Below, in pieces: positions 41,242 through 50,126 of a stretch of 64,000 nt of DNA. A program made the position numbers and the translations under genes. Source of the stretch: an uncultured Massilia sp. Lineage in GTDB: Bacteria > Pseudomonadota > Gammaproteobacteria > Burkholderiales > Burkholderiaceae. The notes under the pieces were generated by a model. That model made no database searches. It saw only the letters and a list, made by a program, of their open reading frames with translations, and was not told the origin of the DNA. How positions within the stretch are numbered: position 1 is the stretch's first letter; every line of letters begins with the position of its first letter. Where the stretch lies: contig CAMLMV010000020.1 of assembly GCA_946481275.1 (NCBI GenBank), positions 45,628-109,627 on the forward strand. Reading direction: 5' to 3'.

Positions 41242-41417
41242 GGCTTCACTCCTTTCCATTGAAATAACTTGCAGCGCTGGAACCGGCAGAAGGGCAGGCG
41301 CCATTCCTGCGCCGTTCACTATCGTGACAAACGGACTGGAGGTTGTTGATGGCGGTCAGCCGAAGAACCATGCAATCGCGGCTTTACGGCTTGAGTAGTA
41401 TCAAAAAGCTAATTCGG

Positions 41418-41442
41418 ACCAAATAGGAGTATCTCATTTGGT
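41418..41442 (+). repeat. Leader hairpin before the exopolysaccharide operon
   Basis: ACCAAAT pairs with ATTTGGT, and inner GAG with CTC around TAT, with a two-base bulge. It lies in the 287-base gap between the propeller-like gene and the flippase gene. The flanks CGGAC and GTCCG could extend an alternative stem. Confidence 0.45.
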
Positions 41443-41457
41443 GTCAGTCCGGGCCAT

Positions 41458-41475
41458 GTAACACTCGAGTGTCAC
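41458..41475. promoter_or_regulatory. 18-bp palindrome upstream of the flippase gene
   Basis: ACACTCGAGTGT is a perfect 12-bp palindrome; with one mismatch each side it extends to GT...AC. It is 54 bases before the chosen start and is a candidate operator for the operon. Confidence 0.45.
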
Positions 41476-41528
41476 GGCGTAATGCAGCGCCAATTTTTTT
41501 GCCGCTAGGCACTAAAGCGAACACGTCC

Positions 41529-42830
41529 ATGTTAAATAGCGTCAGAGTGTTCTTCCAGGGCGAATTCAACCGCAATGTGGTTACCCTGATGACGGGGACC
41601 GGACTCGCGCAGCTTATCCCGCTCGCGGTAACGCCGATCCTGTCGCGCCTCTACCCGCCGGAGCAATTTGGCGTACTCGCACTCTTTGTCTCGGTCGTAT
41701 CGAGCTTGTCCGTGCTCGCCACGGGACGTTATGAATTCGCGATCATGCTGCCGCGTAAGGATGTCGACGCCACCAATATTGCCGCATTGTCGATCACGAT
41801 CAACCTGGTCGTCGGCGTCGCCTTGTTGGCACTCGCTTGCATATTGAGCGTGCCAATAGCGAAAGCGTTGGGAAATGAGTCGATGGCTTTCTGGCTGTAT
41901 TTCGTTCCCCTGGCAGTTTTTCTCAATGGAATTTACTCGAATCTAAAACATTGGAGCAATCGCCACAAACTGTATCTTTTGATGGCGCATCGGCAAGTGC
42001 TTCACAGCGGAGGGACCTCGGCCGTGCAGCTCGGCCTCGGGCTGCTCCGCGCCGGCGCCGGCGGACTGGTGGTCGGGAGCGTTTGCGGCCAGGCCCTGGC
42101 TGCGGGAATGATGGCGAGCATGGTGCGCCGCCATTGTCCGCAGTTCTGGCGCGGTGTCTCCAAACGCAGGATGCTGGCGCTCGCGAAGCGTTACCGGAGC
42201 TGTCCGCAATACCTGGTCCCGGCCCATACGCTGGGTGCGGTGTCGGTCCAGCTGCCCACGATATTCATCAACGCCGCGTTCGGTCTGGCGGCGTCGGGAT
42301 TTTTCATGCTGGCCGAGAGGGCGGTCGGATTGCCGCTGTCATTGGTATCAGGCTCGATTGGAGATGTATTCAGGCAGGAGATCAGCAAATCTTTCCTCGC
42401 CGGGCAACATTGCCGGGAGATATTTATTTCGACGCTCAAAAAACTTGTGGCGGTCGCGACACTCCCGTTCCTGGTCCTGCTGCTTTTTGCACCCTCGCTA
42501 TTTTCTTTGGTCTTTGGTGAAAAGTGGCGTGTTGCGGGCGAATATGCCCGGCTGATGTGCCCAATGTTTTACCTGCGCTTCATCAGTAACCCTTTGAGCC
42601 TGGTTGCGATAATCGCCCAGAAGAATCGATTCGAATTCTTGTGGCAGCTGGGCATGTTGCTTTGCCTGATGATGGTGGCGGCAACACATTATCTGATTCG
42701 CCTGGACGAGAAAATGGCCATCGTCGGCTTCGTAATTATCTACGGCGTATTTGATCTCGCGAATCTTATTGCTTCGTATAAATTCGCCTGCGATGGCGAC
42801 TTGCGAAAACCGGGCAGCCAGACGCCTTGA
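41529..42830 (+). CDS. Oligosaccharide flippase (Wzx type)
   Basis: A 433-residue inner-membrane protein with about twelve to fourteen hydrophobic helices. The N-terminal GTGLAQLIPLAVTPILSRLYPPEQFGVLALF motif is that of MOP-family polysaccharide exporters. It would flip lipid-linked repeat units to the periplasm, supplying the polymerase at 46352. I used the ATG at 41529; a GTG at 41469 gives a longer form without a better ribosome site. First gene of the long plus-strand operon ending at 51292. Somewhat lower GC than its neighbours. Confidence 0.88.
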   Translation: MLNSVRVFFQGEFNRNVVTLMTGTGLAQLIPLAVTPILSRLYPPEQFGVLALFVSVVSSLSVLATGRYEFAIMLPRKDVDATNIAALSITINLVVGVALLALACILSVPIAKALGNESMAFWLYFVPLAVFLNGIYSNLKHWSNRHKLYLLMAHRQVLHSGGTSAVQLGLGLLRAGAGGLVVGSVCGQALAAGMMASMVRRHCPQFWRGVSKRRMLALAKRYRSCPQYLVPAHTLGAVSVQLPTIFINAAFGLAASGFFMLAERAVGLPLSLVSGSIGDVFRQEISKSFLAGQHCREIFISTLKKLVAVATLPFLVLLLFAPSLFSLVFGEKWRVAGEYARLMCPMFYLRFISNPLSLVAIIAQKNRFEFLWQLGMLLCLMMVAATHYLIRLDEKMAIVGFVIIYGVFDLANLIASYKFACDGDLRKPGSQTP

Positions 42831-42874
42831 TCGGCTTCGGAGTTTCAATCGTTGTTTTATGACGGGGACAAACA

Positions 42875-43939
42875 ATGGATGCAGTCATTCAAGGGGTGAG
42901 CGGGGCGGAAGGCGAGAATACACGGCGCGGTTCCGAGACTCTGCTGAACAAAGCCGAATATCGGAACCTTTGCGCAACCGAGCCTTCGATCCCGCTTTTT
43001 TCAAACGCCTGGTGGCTTGACGCCGTGGCGGGGCCGGACGGATGGGATGTCGCGCTGGCGAGGGCGAACGGACGAATCGTGGGCGCCATGCCGTTCTGCG
43101 TTGCGCGGCGGTATGGCATGGAAGTGATCCAGCACCCGCCTCTGACACCGATACTTGGTCCATGGATGCGGGCCGACGCAGGCAGCCCAAGCAGCAGACT
43201 GAGCAACCAGCAAAAAATCATGCAGTCGCTGATCGAGCAACTGCCCCGGTTCGACCACTTTGCCCAGACCTGCAACAAGGATTTGTCGAACTGGCTCCCG
43301 TTCTACTGGAACGGTTTCAGCCAGTCGACTGAATACACGTACGTCATTCCCGGGCTGGACGACCTGGATGGCGTCTGGAACAGGGTCGACCCCAGCCGCC
43401 GCAAACATTGCAGGACCGCTGTCGCGCGGCACAACCTGCGGGTGCGCGAGGACCTGCCGCTCGACGCTTTCCTTGCCCTGCACAAGATGACGATCGGACA
43501 CCGCGGCGTCGCGCAGGCGTTTAGCGATGACTGCCTGCGCCGCCTGGACGCCGCGTGTGTCGAACACAAGCGGCGCAAGCTCCACATCGTCGTCGACGAG
43601 GCTGGCCGGCATTACGCCGCTACCTATACGGTCTGGGACGACAATTGTGCGTATGCATTACTGAAGGGTTCCGACCCCGACGCGCACCATACCCAGGCCC
43701 CCAGTGCCTGCCAATGGGAAGCCATCAAGTTCAGTGCCACCGTTGCCCCGAAATACGATTTCCTCGGAAATATGAATCCGTCGATCGAACCCTATGTCCG
43801 CAGCTTCGGGACGGAGCAGACACCGGTATTCACCCTCACCAAGACCCCATCGCGTCTGCTGCGCCTGCGCCGCGCGCTGATCTCGGCGCTCGCCAGCGGA
43901 CACCAGGATCGCTCCTTCAACCGAAAGCCAGCCCGATGA
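42875..43939 (+). CDS. FemAB/GNAT-like acyltransferase, copy 1
   Basis: A 354-residue cytosolic protein of the FemAB-related GNAT group (Acetyltransf_6 type). Core segments: PLFSNAWWLDAVAGPDGWDVALARANGRIVGAMPF, LTPILGPW, IEQLPRFDHF and a C-terminal GSDPDAHHTQAPSACQWEAIKF with acceptor-site loops. Such proteins acylate sugars or attach amino acids to polysaccharide building blocks. It precedes a paralogue with 55-60 percent visible similarity, overlapping by four bases (ATGA). Donor and acceptor unknown. Confidence 0.85.
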   Translation: MDAVIQGVSGAEGENTRRGSETLLNKAEYRNLCATEPSIPLFSNAWWLDAVAGPDGWDVALARANGRIVGAMPFCVARRYGMEVIQHPPLTPILGPWMRADAGSPSSRLSNQQKIMQSLIEQLPRFDHFAQTCNKDLSNWLPFYWNGFSQSTEYTYVIPGLDDLDGVWNRVDPSRRKHCRTAVARHNLRVREDLPLDAFLALHKMTIGHRGVAQAFSDDCLRRLDAACVEHKRRKLHIVVDEAGRHYAATYTVWDDNCAYALLKGSDPDAHHTQAPSACQWEAIKFSATVAPKYDFLGNMNPSIEPYVRSFGTEQTPVFTLTKTPSRLLRLRRALISALASGHQDRSFNRKPAR

Positions 43940-44982
43940 CGACTATCCCGCCCAAGACGCCGCAGTCCGAGGCGAAGCGGCCGCACCAGAAGGAGCGCGC
44001 ACAGCCGACGAGCGACATTGCCTCGCCGAAAGACTCGTACCGCCGGTTCTGCGCCCAGACACCTTCGCTACCCCTGTTTTCCCGCGACTGGTGGCTGGAC
44101 GCGGCGGCGGGTCCGAACGGCTGGGATGTCGCGCTCGTCAAGAAGGGCAGCGAAGTGCTCGCGGCCATGCCTTATGTGATCCGCAGCCGCTACGGCATGA
44201 CGATCGTCACGCAGCCCGCGCTGACGCCCGTGCTCGGCCCATGGTTGCGGCCGACCGGGGGCAGGCAGGCGGCGCAACTGAGCAACGACAAGGAAATCAT
44301 GCAGGCACTGATCGATCAACTGCCCCGTTTCGCTCACTTCGCACAGACCTGGCATCCCCGCGTCCGGAACTGGCAGCCATTCTTCTGGAATGGCTTCCGG
44401 CAAACCACGTATTACACCTTCGTCCTGTCCGAGTTGACCGACACCGACAAATTGTGGACTGGATTCGAAGGCAAAACGCGCCGCGCAATCACCAAGGCCC
44501 GGAAGCAATACCAGCTGGAAGTCCGCAGCGACGTCCCGCTGGACCTGCTTCTCGACCTGAACCGCAAGACCTTCGCGCGCCAGGGCTTGCCCCCACCGTA
44601 TCCCGACGACTTCGTCCGGCGCCTCGACGCCGCATGCCGAGAGCGCGACTGCAGCAAGGTGTTCTGCGCTCTCGATCCTGACGGCACCGCACATGCGGCC
44701 TGCTACATCGTCTGGGACGAGCACAGCGCCTACGGCCTGATCTCGGGCACGGACCCTGCCTACCGCGGGAGCGAAGGCAACAGTCTTTGCCTATGGGAGT
44801 CACTGCTGCACGCCGGCGGCGTGACGCGCCAATACAACTTCTGTGGCTCGATGATCGAGCCTTTCGAGGGCTACCTGCGCGGCTTTGGCGGCAACCATGT
44901 CCCATATTTTCACATCAGCAAAACCCCGTCGCGGCTGCTGACCCTGCGCCAAGGCCTGCTGTCACTTACCGGGAAACACTGA
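43936..44982 (+). CDS. FemAB/GNAT-like acyltransferase, copy 2
   Basis: A 348-residue paralogue of the gene just upstream: PLFSRDWWLDAAAGPNGWDVALVKKG, LTPVLGPWLRP, IDQLPRFAHFAQT, YRGSEGNSLCLWESLL and TPSRLL match position by position. A unique charged N-terminal extension of about 30 residues (TIPPKTPQSEAKRPHQKERA) differs. The pair is an ancient tandem duplication. Together with the deacetylase that follows (overlap TGATG), they suggest a heavily decorated sugar: one may add acyl groups, the other modify a different position. Confidence 0.85.
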   Translation: MTTIPPKTPQSEAKRPHQKERAQPTSDIASPKDSYRRFCAQTPSLPLFSRDWWLDAAAGPNGWDVALVKKGSEVLAAMPYVIRSRYGMTIVTQPALTPVLGPWLRPTGGRQAAQLSNDKEIMQALIDQLPRFAHFAQTWHPRVRNWQPFFWNGFRQTTYYTFVLSELTDTDKLWTGFEGKTRRAITKARKQYQLEVRSDVPLDLLLDLNRKTFARQGLPPPYPDDFVRRLDAACRERDCSKVFCALDPDGTAHAACYIVWDEHSAYGLISGTDPAYRGSEGNSLCLWESLLHAGGVTRQYNFCGSMIEPFEGYLRGFGGNHVPYFHISKTPSRLLTLRQGLLSLTGKH

Positions 44983-46340
44983 TGCTGCGTATCTCGTTTC
45001 CGGAAACTCAGCGTCCTGAACGCAGCTGGATCTGCGACGTTCTGCTCGGCGAATTCCTGGGGCTCGATTACGAGCTCGCGTTCGACCACGCGGACACGGT
45101 ACGCATCAGCGCGGCCGGCAGGACGCTGCGCTTGACGGACGCCTTCTTTTCCGGGGCCGCGAGCCCTGGCGCAAGTCCGCGGCACTGGATCGTCGCCTGC
45201 AGCGGTCTCGACGTCCGTCTGTGCGAGGCGAGCGTCCCCGTACTGTTCGGCGCGCCCGGTTTCACGTTCGACGCCAGCGGCAATGCCGCGCTTTCGCTCG
45301 ACATCTTCGGATCGGCATTCTTCATGCTCGCGCGCTACGAGGAATCGGTGAGTCCCGCGCGCGATGGACACGGGCGTTTCCCCGCCAACCTGTCGCTCGC
45401 AGTGCGCCAGGGTTTCCTCGATCGCCCGATCGTGGACGAGTACGTCGAGATCCTGTGGGCGGCCATCCACAGGGTGTGGCCCACGCTCGCCAGGAAGCGA
45501 CGCGTCGCGCGCAAGCTGATCAGCTGCGACGTCGACCTGCCGTTCGATCCTGCCTGCGCATCGATGTCGCGCCTCGGCAAGCGGCTGGTGGGTCGCGCGG
45601 TACGCGAGCGGTCGCCGGGCGCGCTGCTTGAAACAGCCCGCAACTACTGGGCAGTCAGGCGCGGGAACCAGGCACGGGACCCTTACTGGCAGGCGTTGTC
45701 GTGGATGATGGACGTGAACGAGAAGGCGGGCAACCAGGTCACGTTCAATTTCATTCCCGAGCGGACCGACAGCGCCATGGACAATGCGCCGGGCATCGAC
45801 CACATGCGCATGCGCGAGCTGCTGCGTACCGTGCATGCGCGCGGCCACCTGATCGGCATACACCCCGGCTATAACACCTACCGCCATCCGGATGCGTTTG
45901 CGCGCTCGGCCGCGGCCCTGCGGCGCGCCATCCACCAGGAAGGCATCCGCCAGGACGAGCTGGGCGGGCGCCAGCACTACCTGCGGTGGGACGTGCGGAA
46001 CACGCCGCAGTTGTGGGCATCGAACGGGCTGGCTTACGACAGCACCCTGTCTTACCCGACGATCGCCGGGTTTCGCACTGGAACCTGCCACGAGTACACG
46101 ATGTACGACCTGGTCGGGCGCCGGCCGCTCACTGTGAAGCAGCGGCCGCTGGTCGTCATGGAAAACGCCGTGATCGACGCCCCCAACATGGGACTGGGTC
46201 ACGGCGAACAGGCCCTTGCCGCGATGCGGCGCTACAAGCAGATATGCGCGCGTTTCGATGGCAACTTCACGCTGCTCTGGCATAACTCGTCGTTCGCGGG
46301 CGAAGATGACCGGGCGATGTATTGCGACCTCATCCAATAG
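44982..46340 (+). CDS. Polysaccharide deacetylase-like protein with DUF7033-like N-terminus
   Basis: A 452-residue protein. The C-terminal half has the NodB-like pattern: SCDVDLPFDP (catalytic Asp and metal-binding pair), IGIHPGYNTY (His motif), RQHYLRWDVRNTPQLWASNGLAYDSTLSYPT and FTLLWHNSSF. The N-terminal 150 residues (GLDYELAFDHADTV ... ALSLDIFGSAFFMLARYEE) are the partner domain common in such exopolysaccharide enzymes. It presumably removes N-acetyl groups in the cytoplasm, as no signal is present. The start overlaps the previous stop by one base. An amidotransferase downstream could act on the freed amine, but that is inference. Confidence 0.85.
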   Translation: MLRISFPETQRPERSWICDVLLGEFLGLDYELAFDHADTVRISAAGRTLRLTDAFFSGAASPGASPRHWIVACSGLDVRLCEASVPVLFGAPGFTFDASGNAALSLDIFGSAFFMLARYEESVSPARDGHGRFPANLSLAVRQGFLDRPIVDEYVEILWAAIHRVWPTLARKRRVARKLISCDVDLPFDPACASMSRLGKRLVGRAVRERSPGALLETARNYWAVRRGNQARDPYWQALSWMMDVNEKAGNQVTFNFIPERTDSAMDNAPGIDHMRMRELLRTVHARGHLIGIHPGYNTYRHPDAFARSAAALRRAIHQEGIRQDELGGRQHYLRWDVRNTPQLWASNGLAYDSTLSYPTIAGFRTGTCHEYTMYDLVGRRPLTVKQRPLVVMENAVIDAPNMGLGHGEQALAAMRRYKQICARFDGNFTLLWHNSSFAGEDDRAMYCDLIQ

Positions 46341-46351
46341 GCGAGCCGACC

Positions 46352-47572
46352 ATGCCCGCCATCTATGCGCCCTCCGCCGGCATCGCCGGCACGCCCGGCA
46401 AGCCAGGTCCGGCGCGGCTCGCGTTCCTGCTGCTGTTCCCGGGCTTCTTTTTCTACCAGACGCTGATCGGCATGGGCGTGGTGGGGGCCGTGCTGGGCGG
46501 GTATTTCTCGGTCGTCTCCCTCGGACTGTTTCCGCCGCTCGCCTACGCGTATTACCTGGGCATCAAGGCGTCCGACTACCGGGTCGCGTCGACTGACCTG
46601 CACTTCGGCTTTTTCCTGTTTTATTTTTTCGTGATCGTGGCCATCAACGCGGCCTTTGGCGCCAATTCCACGATCGTCAAAACGCACCTGTTGTCGATTC
46701 TATATTTCATCAATATCTACCTGATCTTCAAACACGGCGATTTTTCCGAGCGCAAGACGATCGCGACGACGCTGACGTCTCTGCTGCTGATGTCGGCGAC
46801 CATTTTCTTCTTTTCGCAAGGAGGCAGTTTCCAGCCCGGGCAGTTCGGCGATCCGACGAGCCCGGAGAGCGTCGCAACCTACCAGGAACTCGCCCGGTCG
46901 TACGTCCTGACCTTCGTGACGGTCATCTGTTTCACACGCGTGCTGGCGGTTCGGCTGGCCCTGTATGCCATCGCTGCGGCAGCCCTGTTCCTGAACGGTG
47001 CGCGCAGCGAGCTGGTGGCGGCGCTGTTCCTGTACCCGATGATCGAACTGTATCGTGCGAAGCACTGGCTTCCTTTTTTGTACCTGGTGCTGCTCGTATT
47101 CGGCCTGGCGAGCATCGATCCCAAATTGCTGGCGAATCATTTTCCTGAAAGCCGGGTGTGGGAATTGTTCGACCTCTCCCAGTCATCGTCCGCGAATGCC
47201 CGGCACGAACTCACCGAACACGCGCTGCGCACGATTGCGGAGAACCCGGTACTGGGCGCATACGCCAGTTATCCGCCGGGGGGGTATTCCCACAACATCC
47301 TCTCGGCCTGGGTCGACCTCGGCATTTTCGGCTTTGTCTACATGCTGTTCATGCTGGTACGCACGGCGGTCGGGCTGTGTCGCCGCGGTTGGCTGGTACG
47401 GCCCAGGTCAGGCCAGTTTCTGCTGGCATGGTCACTGATCTGCATCTCACTGCTCCTGCTGGTGACCGCCAAGACTTTCGACGACATGTTTTTCGGCGCC
47501 GCCATGGGTGCTTATGCGAACTATCGAAGCAGTGAACGAAGCACCAGGCGGCTGCGGGAAAGCCGCTGCTAA
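46352..47572 (+). CDS. O-antigen/exopolysaccharide polymerase (Wzy type)
   Basis: A 406-residue inner-membrane protein with ten or more hydrophobic helices. The large periplasmic loop with HNILSAWVDLGIFGF and the LNGARSELVAALFLYP helix is typical of the O-antigen ligase/polymerase family. It would link repeat units in the periplasm. The ATG at 46352 follows the deacetylase by 11 bases. Wzy proteins diverge so much that only topology and this loop support the call. Confidence 0.8.
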   Translation: MPAIYAPSAGIAGTPGKPGPARLAFLLLFPGFFFYQTLIGMGVVGAVLGGYFSVVSLGLFPPLAYAYYLGIKASDYRVASTDLHFGFFLFYFFVIVAINAAFGANSTIVKTHLLSILYFINIYLIFKHGDFSERKTIATTLTSLLLMSATIFFFSQGGSFQPGQFGDPTSPESVATYQELARSYVLTFVTVICFTRVLAVRLALYAIAAAALFLNGARSELVAALFLYPMIELYRAKHWLPFLYLVLLVFGLASIDPKLLANHFPESRVWELFDLSQSSSANARHELTEHALRTIAENPVLGAYASYPPGGYSHNILSAWVDLGIFGFVYMLFMLVRTAVGLCRRGWLVRPRSGQFLLAWSLICISLLLLVTAKTFDDMFFGAAMGAYANYRSSERSTRRLRESRC

Positions 47573-47588
47573 CGTAGAGGGAGGGACC

Positions 47589-48773
47589 TTGATCAACATT
47601 CACCTGTATCCGTCGCCATTCCTGAACGAGAGCCGGATCCTGCGCGAAGCCTGTTCGCTGTCCCGGTTGGCGCTGTTCGACCGCATCGACCTGGTCGGCG
47701 TGGGGCAGGAGGGCGTGCCGGCGATCGAGGATCTACACGGCAATATCCGGGTCGTGCGCATCGGACAGCGCGGCGAGGGCGGACTGGTCGGCAAGCTGAA
47801 GCGCACCGGTGGCTGGAGCCGCGCGGTCTACCGGCGCTACCGCCACGAAAGAATCGGCTGCGTCAACTGCCACAGTATCGCCACCCTGCCGCTCGGCGTG
47901 CTGCTGAAGCGCGCTACCGGCGCCAGGCTGGTGTATGACGCCCACGAACTGGAGACAGAGACCAATGGCCTCGGCGGTCTGCGCAAAGTGCTCACCCGGT
48001 TGGCCGAACGCGCCCTGATCCGGCACGCCGACCATTGCATCTTTGTCGGGCAAGCGATCGAACAATGGTATGTGCGCAAGTACGCGTTGCGCAACGTCAC
48101 CGTGCTCTATAACTGCCCGCCGCGCCGCGGCGTGAACCCGGCCGACTATTTCCGCAAGACGCATTCGATCGAGGCCGACACGCCGATCTTCCTCTACCAG
48201 GGCTTCATCGGCGAGGGTCGCGGGATACGCAACCTGGTCGACGCGTTTGCCGGCCTGGCCGGGCGCGCGGCGCTGGTCGTGATGGGTTACGGCCCGCTGG
48301 CGGACTGGATTGCCGGAGAAGCCGCGCACCACGCCGGCATCCATTACCACCCGGCGGTGGCGCCCGAGCGCCTGCTCGATTACACCGCGTCGGCCGATTT
48401 CGGGCTGTCTGTCATCGAGGCCACTTCGCTCAGCTACGAGTACTGCATGCCGAACAAGCTGTTCGAATACGTGATGGCGCGCAAGCCGGTGCTGGTCTCG
48501 CCGACCCGCGAGCAGAGCGAGTTCGTCCGCAGGCACGGGATCGGCGAAGTCACGCGCGACGCCTCGCCGGCCGCAATCCGCGAAGGCGTGCTGCGCTTGC
48601 TGGCTCGCGACCAGCGTGCCCTGCAGGACGCGCTGGCGCGGACCGCCGACGAGTATTGCTGGGAAGGGCAGGAGGCAAAACTCGAAATCGTCTATGTGAA
48701 TACGCTCGGCATGCGCTCGCACAGGTACAGCCAGGGCGACCAGGGGGAGGTGCAGCATGATCTCTGTCATTGA
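47589..48773 (+). CDS. Glycosyltransferase family 4 of the exopolysaccharide operon
   Basis: A 394-residue GT-B glycosyltransferase. N-terminal: LINIHLYPSPFLNESRILREACSL, LVYDAHELETETNG, ERALIRHADHCIFVGQ; C-terminal donor domain: FLYQGFIGEGRGIRNLVDAF, SADFGLSVIEATSLSYEYCMPNKLFEYVMARKPVLVSP. The conserved E-x7-E is present as E-x-T-S. The start is TTG at 47589 behind AGAGGGAGGG; a frame upstream is read-through from the polymerase gene. It overlaps hisH by 17 bases and acts in the cytoplasm on lipid-linked sugar. Confidence 0.88.
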   Translation: MINIHLYPSPFLNESRILREACSLSRLALFDRIDLVGVGQEGVPAIEDLHGNIRVVRIGQRGEGGLVGKLKRTGGWSRAVYRRYRHERIGCVNCHSIATLPLGVLLKRATGARLVYDAHELETETNGLGGLRKVLTRLAERALIRHADHCIFVGQAIEQWYVRKYALRNVTVLYNCPPRRGVNPADYFRKTHSIEADTPIFLYQGFIGEGRGIRNLVDAFAGLAGRAALVVMGYGPLADWIAGEAAHHAGIHYHPAVAPERLLDYTASADFGLSVIEATSLSYEYCMPNKLFEYVMARKPVLVSPTREQSEFVRRHGIGEVTRDASPAAIREGVLRLLARDQRALQDALARTADEYCWEGQEAKLEIVYVNTLGMRSHRYSQGDQGEVQHDLCH

Positions 48774-49368
48774 CTACGGCGTCTGCAATCTCGGGTCGAT
48801 GCTCAACATGCTGCGCAAGGTCGGCGCCGAGGCGCAGCTGGTCTCCACCGCCGCGGAACTCGAACGAGCCGAGAAGCTCGTCCTGCCGGGCGTGGGGGCG
48901 TTCGACAATGGCATGGGCGCCCTGAGGGAGCGCAGACTCGCCGAAGCACTGCGCAAGCGTGTGCTCCAGGACAAAGTCCCCTTGCTCGGCGTGTGCCTCG
49001 GCATGCAGATGCTGGGCCGGCGCAGCGAAGAGGGCGGTATGGAGGGCCTTGGCCTGGTGGATGCCGACGTGCGCCGCATCCGCCTTGCCCCGGACAGCAA
49101 GAAAAAGGTGCCTCACATGGGATGGAACCTGTTGACGCCGCGCCGCGACAGTCTACTGCTGCGCGAGCTGGCAGCCCGCTCACGTTTTTACTTCTGCCAT
49201 TCATACCACCTGGTCTGCGCCGATCCCGGCGACGTGCTGGCCACCGCCGACTACGCTGGCGAGTTCGTGGCGGTGCTCCAGCACGACAATGTGTATGGAG
49301 TGCAGTTTCATCCTGAGAAAAGCCATCGCTTCGGCATGGCGCTGCTGCACAACTTCGCGGAGCTGTGA
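48757..49368 (+). CDS. hisH: HisH-like glutamine amidotransferase for amidino-sugar synthesis
   Basis: A 203-residue class I glutamine amidotransferase. The nucleophile is C80 in GVCLGMQ and the His-Glu pair lies in QFHPEKS; the YHLVCADP segment and GMGALRER are HisH-like. In histidine synthesis HisH sits with other his genes; here the neighbours are a HisF homologue and an N-acetyl-sugar amidotransferase, as in the WbpG/HisH2/HisF2 and PseA-type systems. It would generate ammonia and channel it to the HisF barrel. It overlaps the upstream glycosyltransferase and the downstream gene. Confidence 0.9.
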   Translation: MISVIDYGVCNLGSMLNMLRKVGAEAQLVSTAAELERAEKLVLPGVGAFDNGMGALRERRLAEALRKRVLQDKVPLLGVCLGMQMLGRRSEEGGMEGLGLVDADVRRIRLAPDSKKKVPHMGWNLLTPRRDSLLLRELAARSRFYFCHSYHLVCADPGDVLATADYAGEFVAVLQHDNVYGVQFHPEKSHRFGMALLHNFAEL

Positions 49369-50126
49369 TGTTGCACCCACGCGTGATTCCCTGCCTGTTG
49401 ATGCGCAACGGCGGCCTCGTCAAGACGGTCAAATTCAAGAACGCCCGCTACGTCGGCGACCCGATCAATGCTGTGCGGATTTTCAACGAGAAGGAAGTCG
49501 ACGAGCTCGTGTTCCTCGACATCGGCCATGCCGGCGCGCGCGCCGCGCCCGACTTCGACTTGCTGGCCGACATCGCCAGCGAGGCCTTCATGCCGTTTTC
49601 CTACGGCGGCGGCATTACAAGCATCGGGCAGGTGAAGCGGCTCTACGCGCTCGGGGTCGAGAAAATCGTGCTGAACACCGCGGCGGCCGACCAGCCGCGC
49701 CTGGTATCGGAAGCGGCCGCGTTGGCAGGCAGTTCCGGGGTCGTGGTGTCGATGGACGTACGCCGCAGCTGGCTGGGCGGTTATACGGTCTGCGCGGCCG
49801 GCGGCACACGTGACCTGAAGCGGGAGCCGGCCGGGTATGCGCGCGACATGGAAAAACTCGGTGCCGGCGAGATCCTCCTCAACGCGATCGACCGCGACGG
49901 CACGAGGGAAGGCTACGACCTCGATCTGGTACGGCGGGTGAGCGAGGCGGTGTCGATCCCGGTGGTGGTCGCGGGCGGCGCGGGAGACTTGCGGCACTTC
50001 CGCGAAGCCACCGACGCCGGCGCGTCCGGACTGGCCGCCGGCAGCATGTTCGTTTTTCACGGCAAGCACGACGCCGTGTTGATCACGTATCCCGAGTACG
50101 AAGAACTGGACAGGATATTCAAATGA
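49368..50126 (+). CDS. hisF: HisF-like subunit for amidino-sugar synthesis (AglZ/HisF2 family)
   Basis: A 252-residue (beta/alpha)8 barrel of the HisF family. Phosphate-binding loops SYGGGITSIGQVKRL and VVAGGAGDLRHF are intact. PCLLMRNGGLVKTVKFKNARYVGDP is diagnostic of the AglZ/HisF2 group rather than the histidine enzyme. It receives ammonia from HisH and hands it to the ATP-dependent amidotransferase that follows. The ATG at 49368 shares its first base with the last base of the hisH stop; a GTG one codon earlier is less likely. Confidence 0.9.
   Translation: MLHPRVIPCLLMRNGGLVKTVKFKNARYVGDPINAVRIFNEKEVDELVFLDIGHAGARAAPDFDLLADIASEAFMPFSYGGGITSIGQVKRLYALGVEKIVLNTAAADQPRLVSEAAALAGSSGVVVSMDVRRSWLGGYTVCAAGGTRDLKREPAGYARDMEKLGAGEILLNAIDRDGTREGYDLDLVRRVSEAVSIPVVVAGGAGDLRHFREATDAGASGLAAGSMFVFHGKHDAVLITYPEYEELDRIFK

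Noticed and set aside
48757..50126. Histidine biosynthesis hisH-hisF
   Set aside because: No other his genes, and the adjoining N-acetyl-sugar amidotransferase plus AglZ-like HisF features point to sugar amidination.
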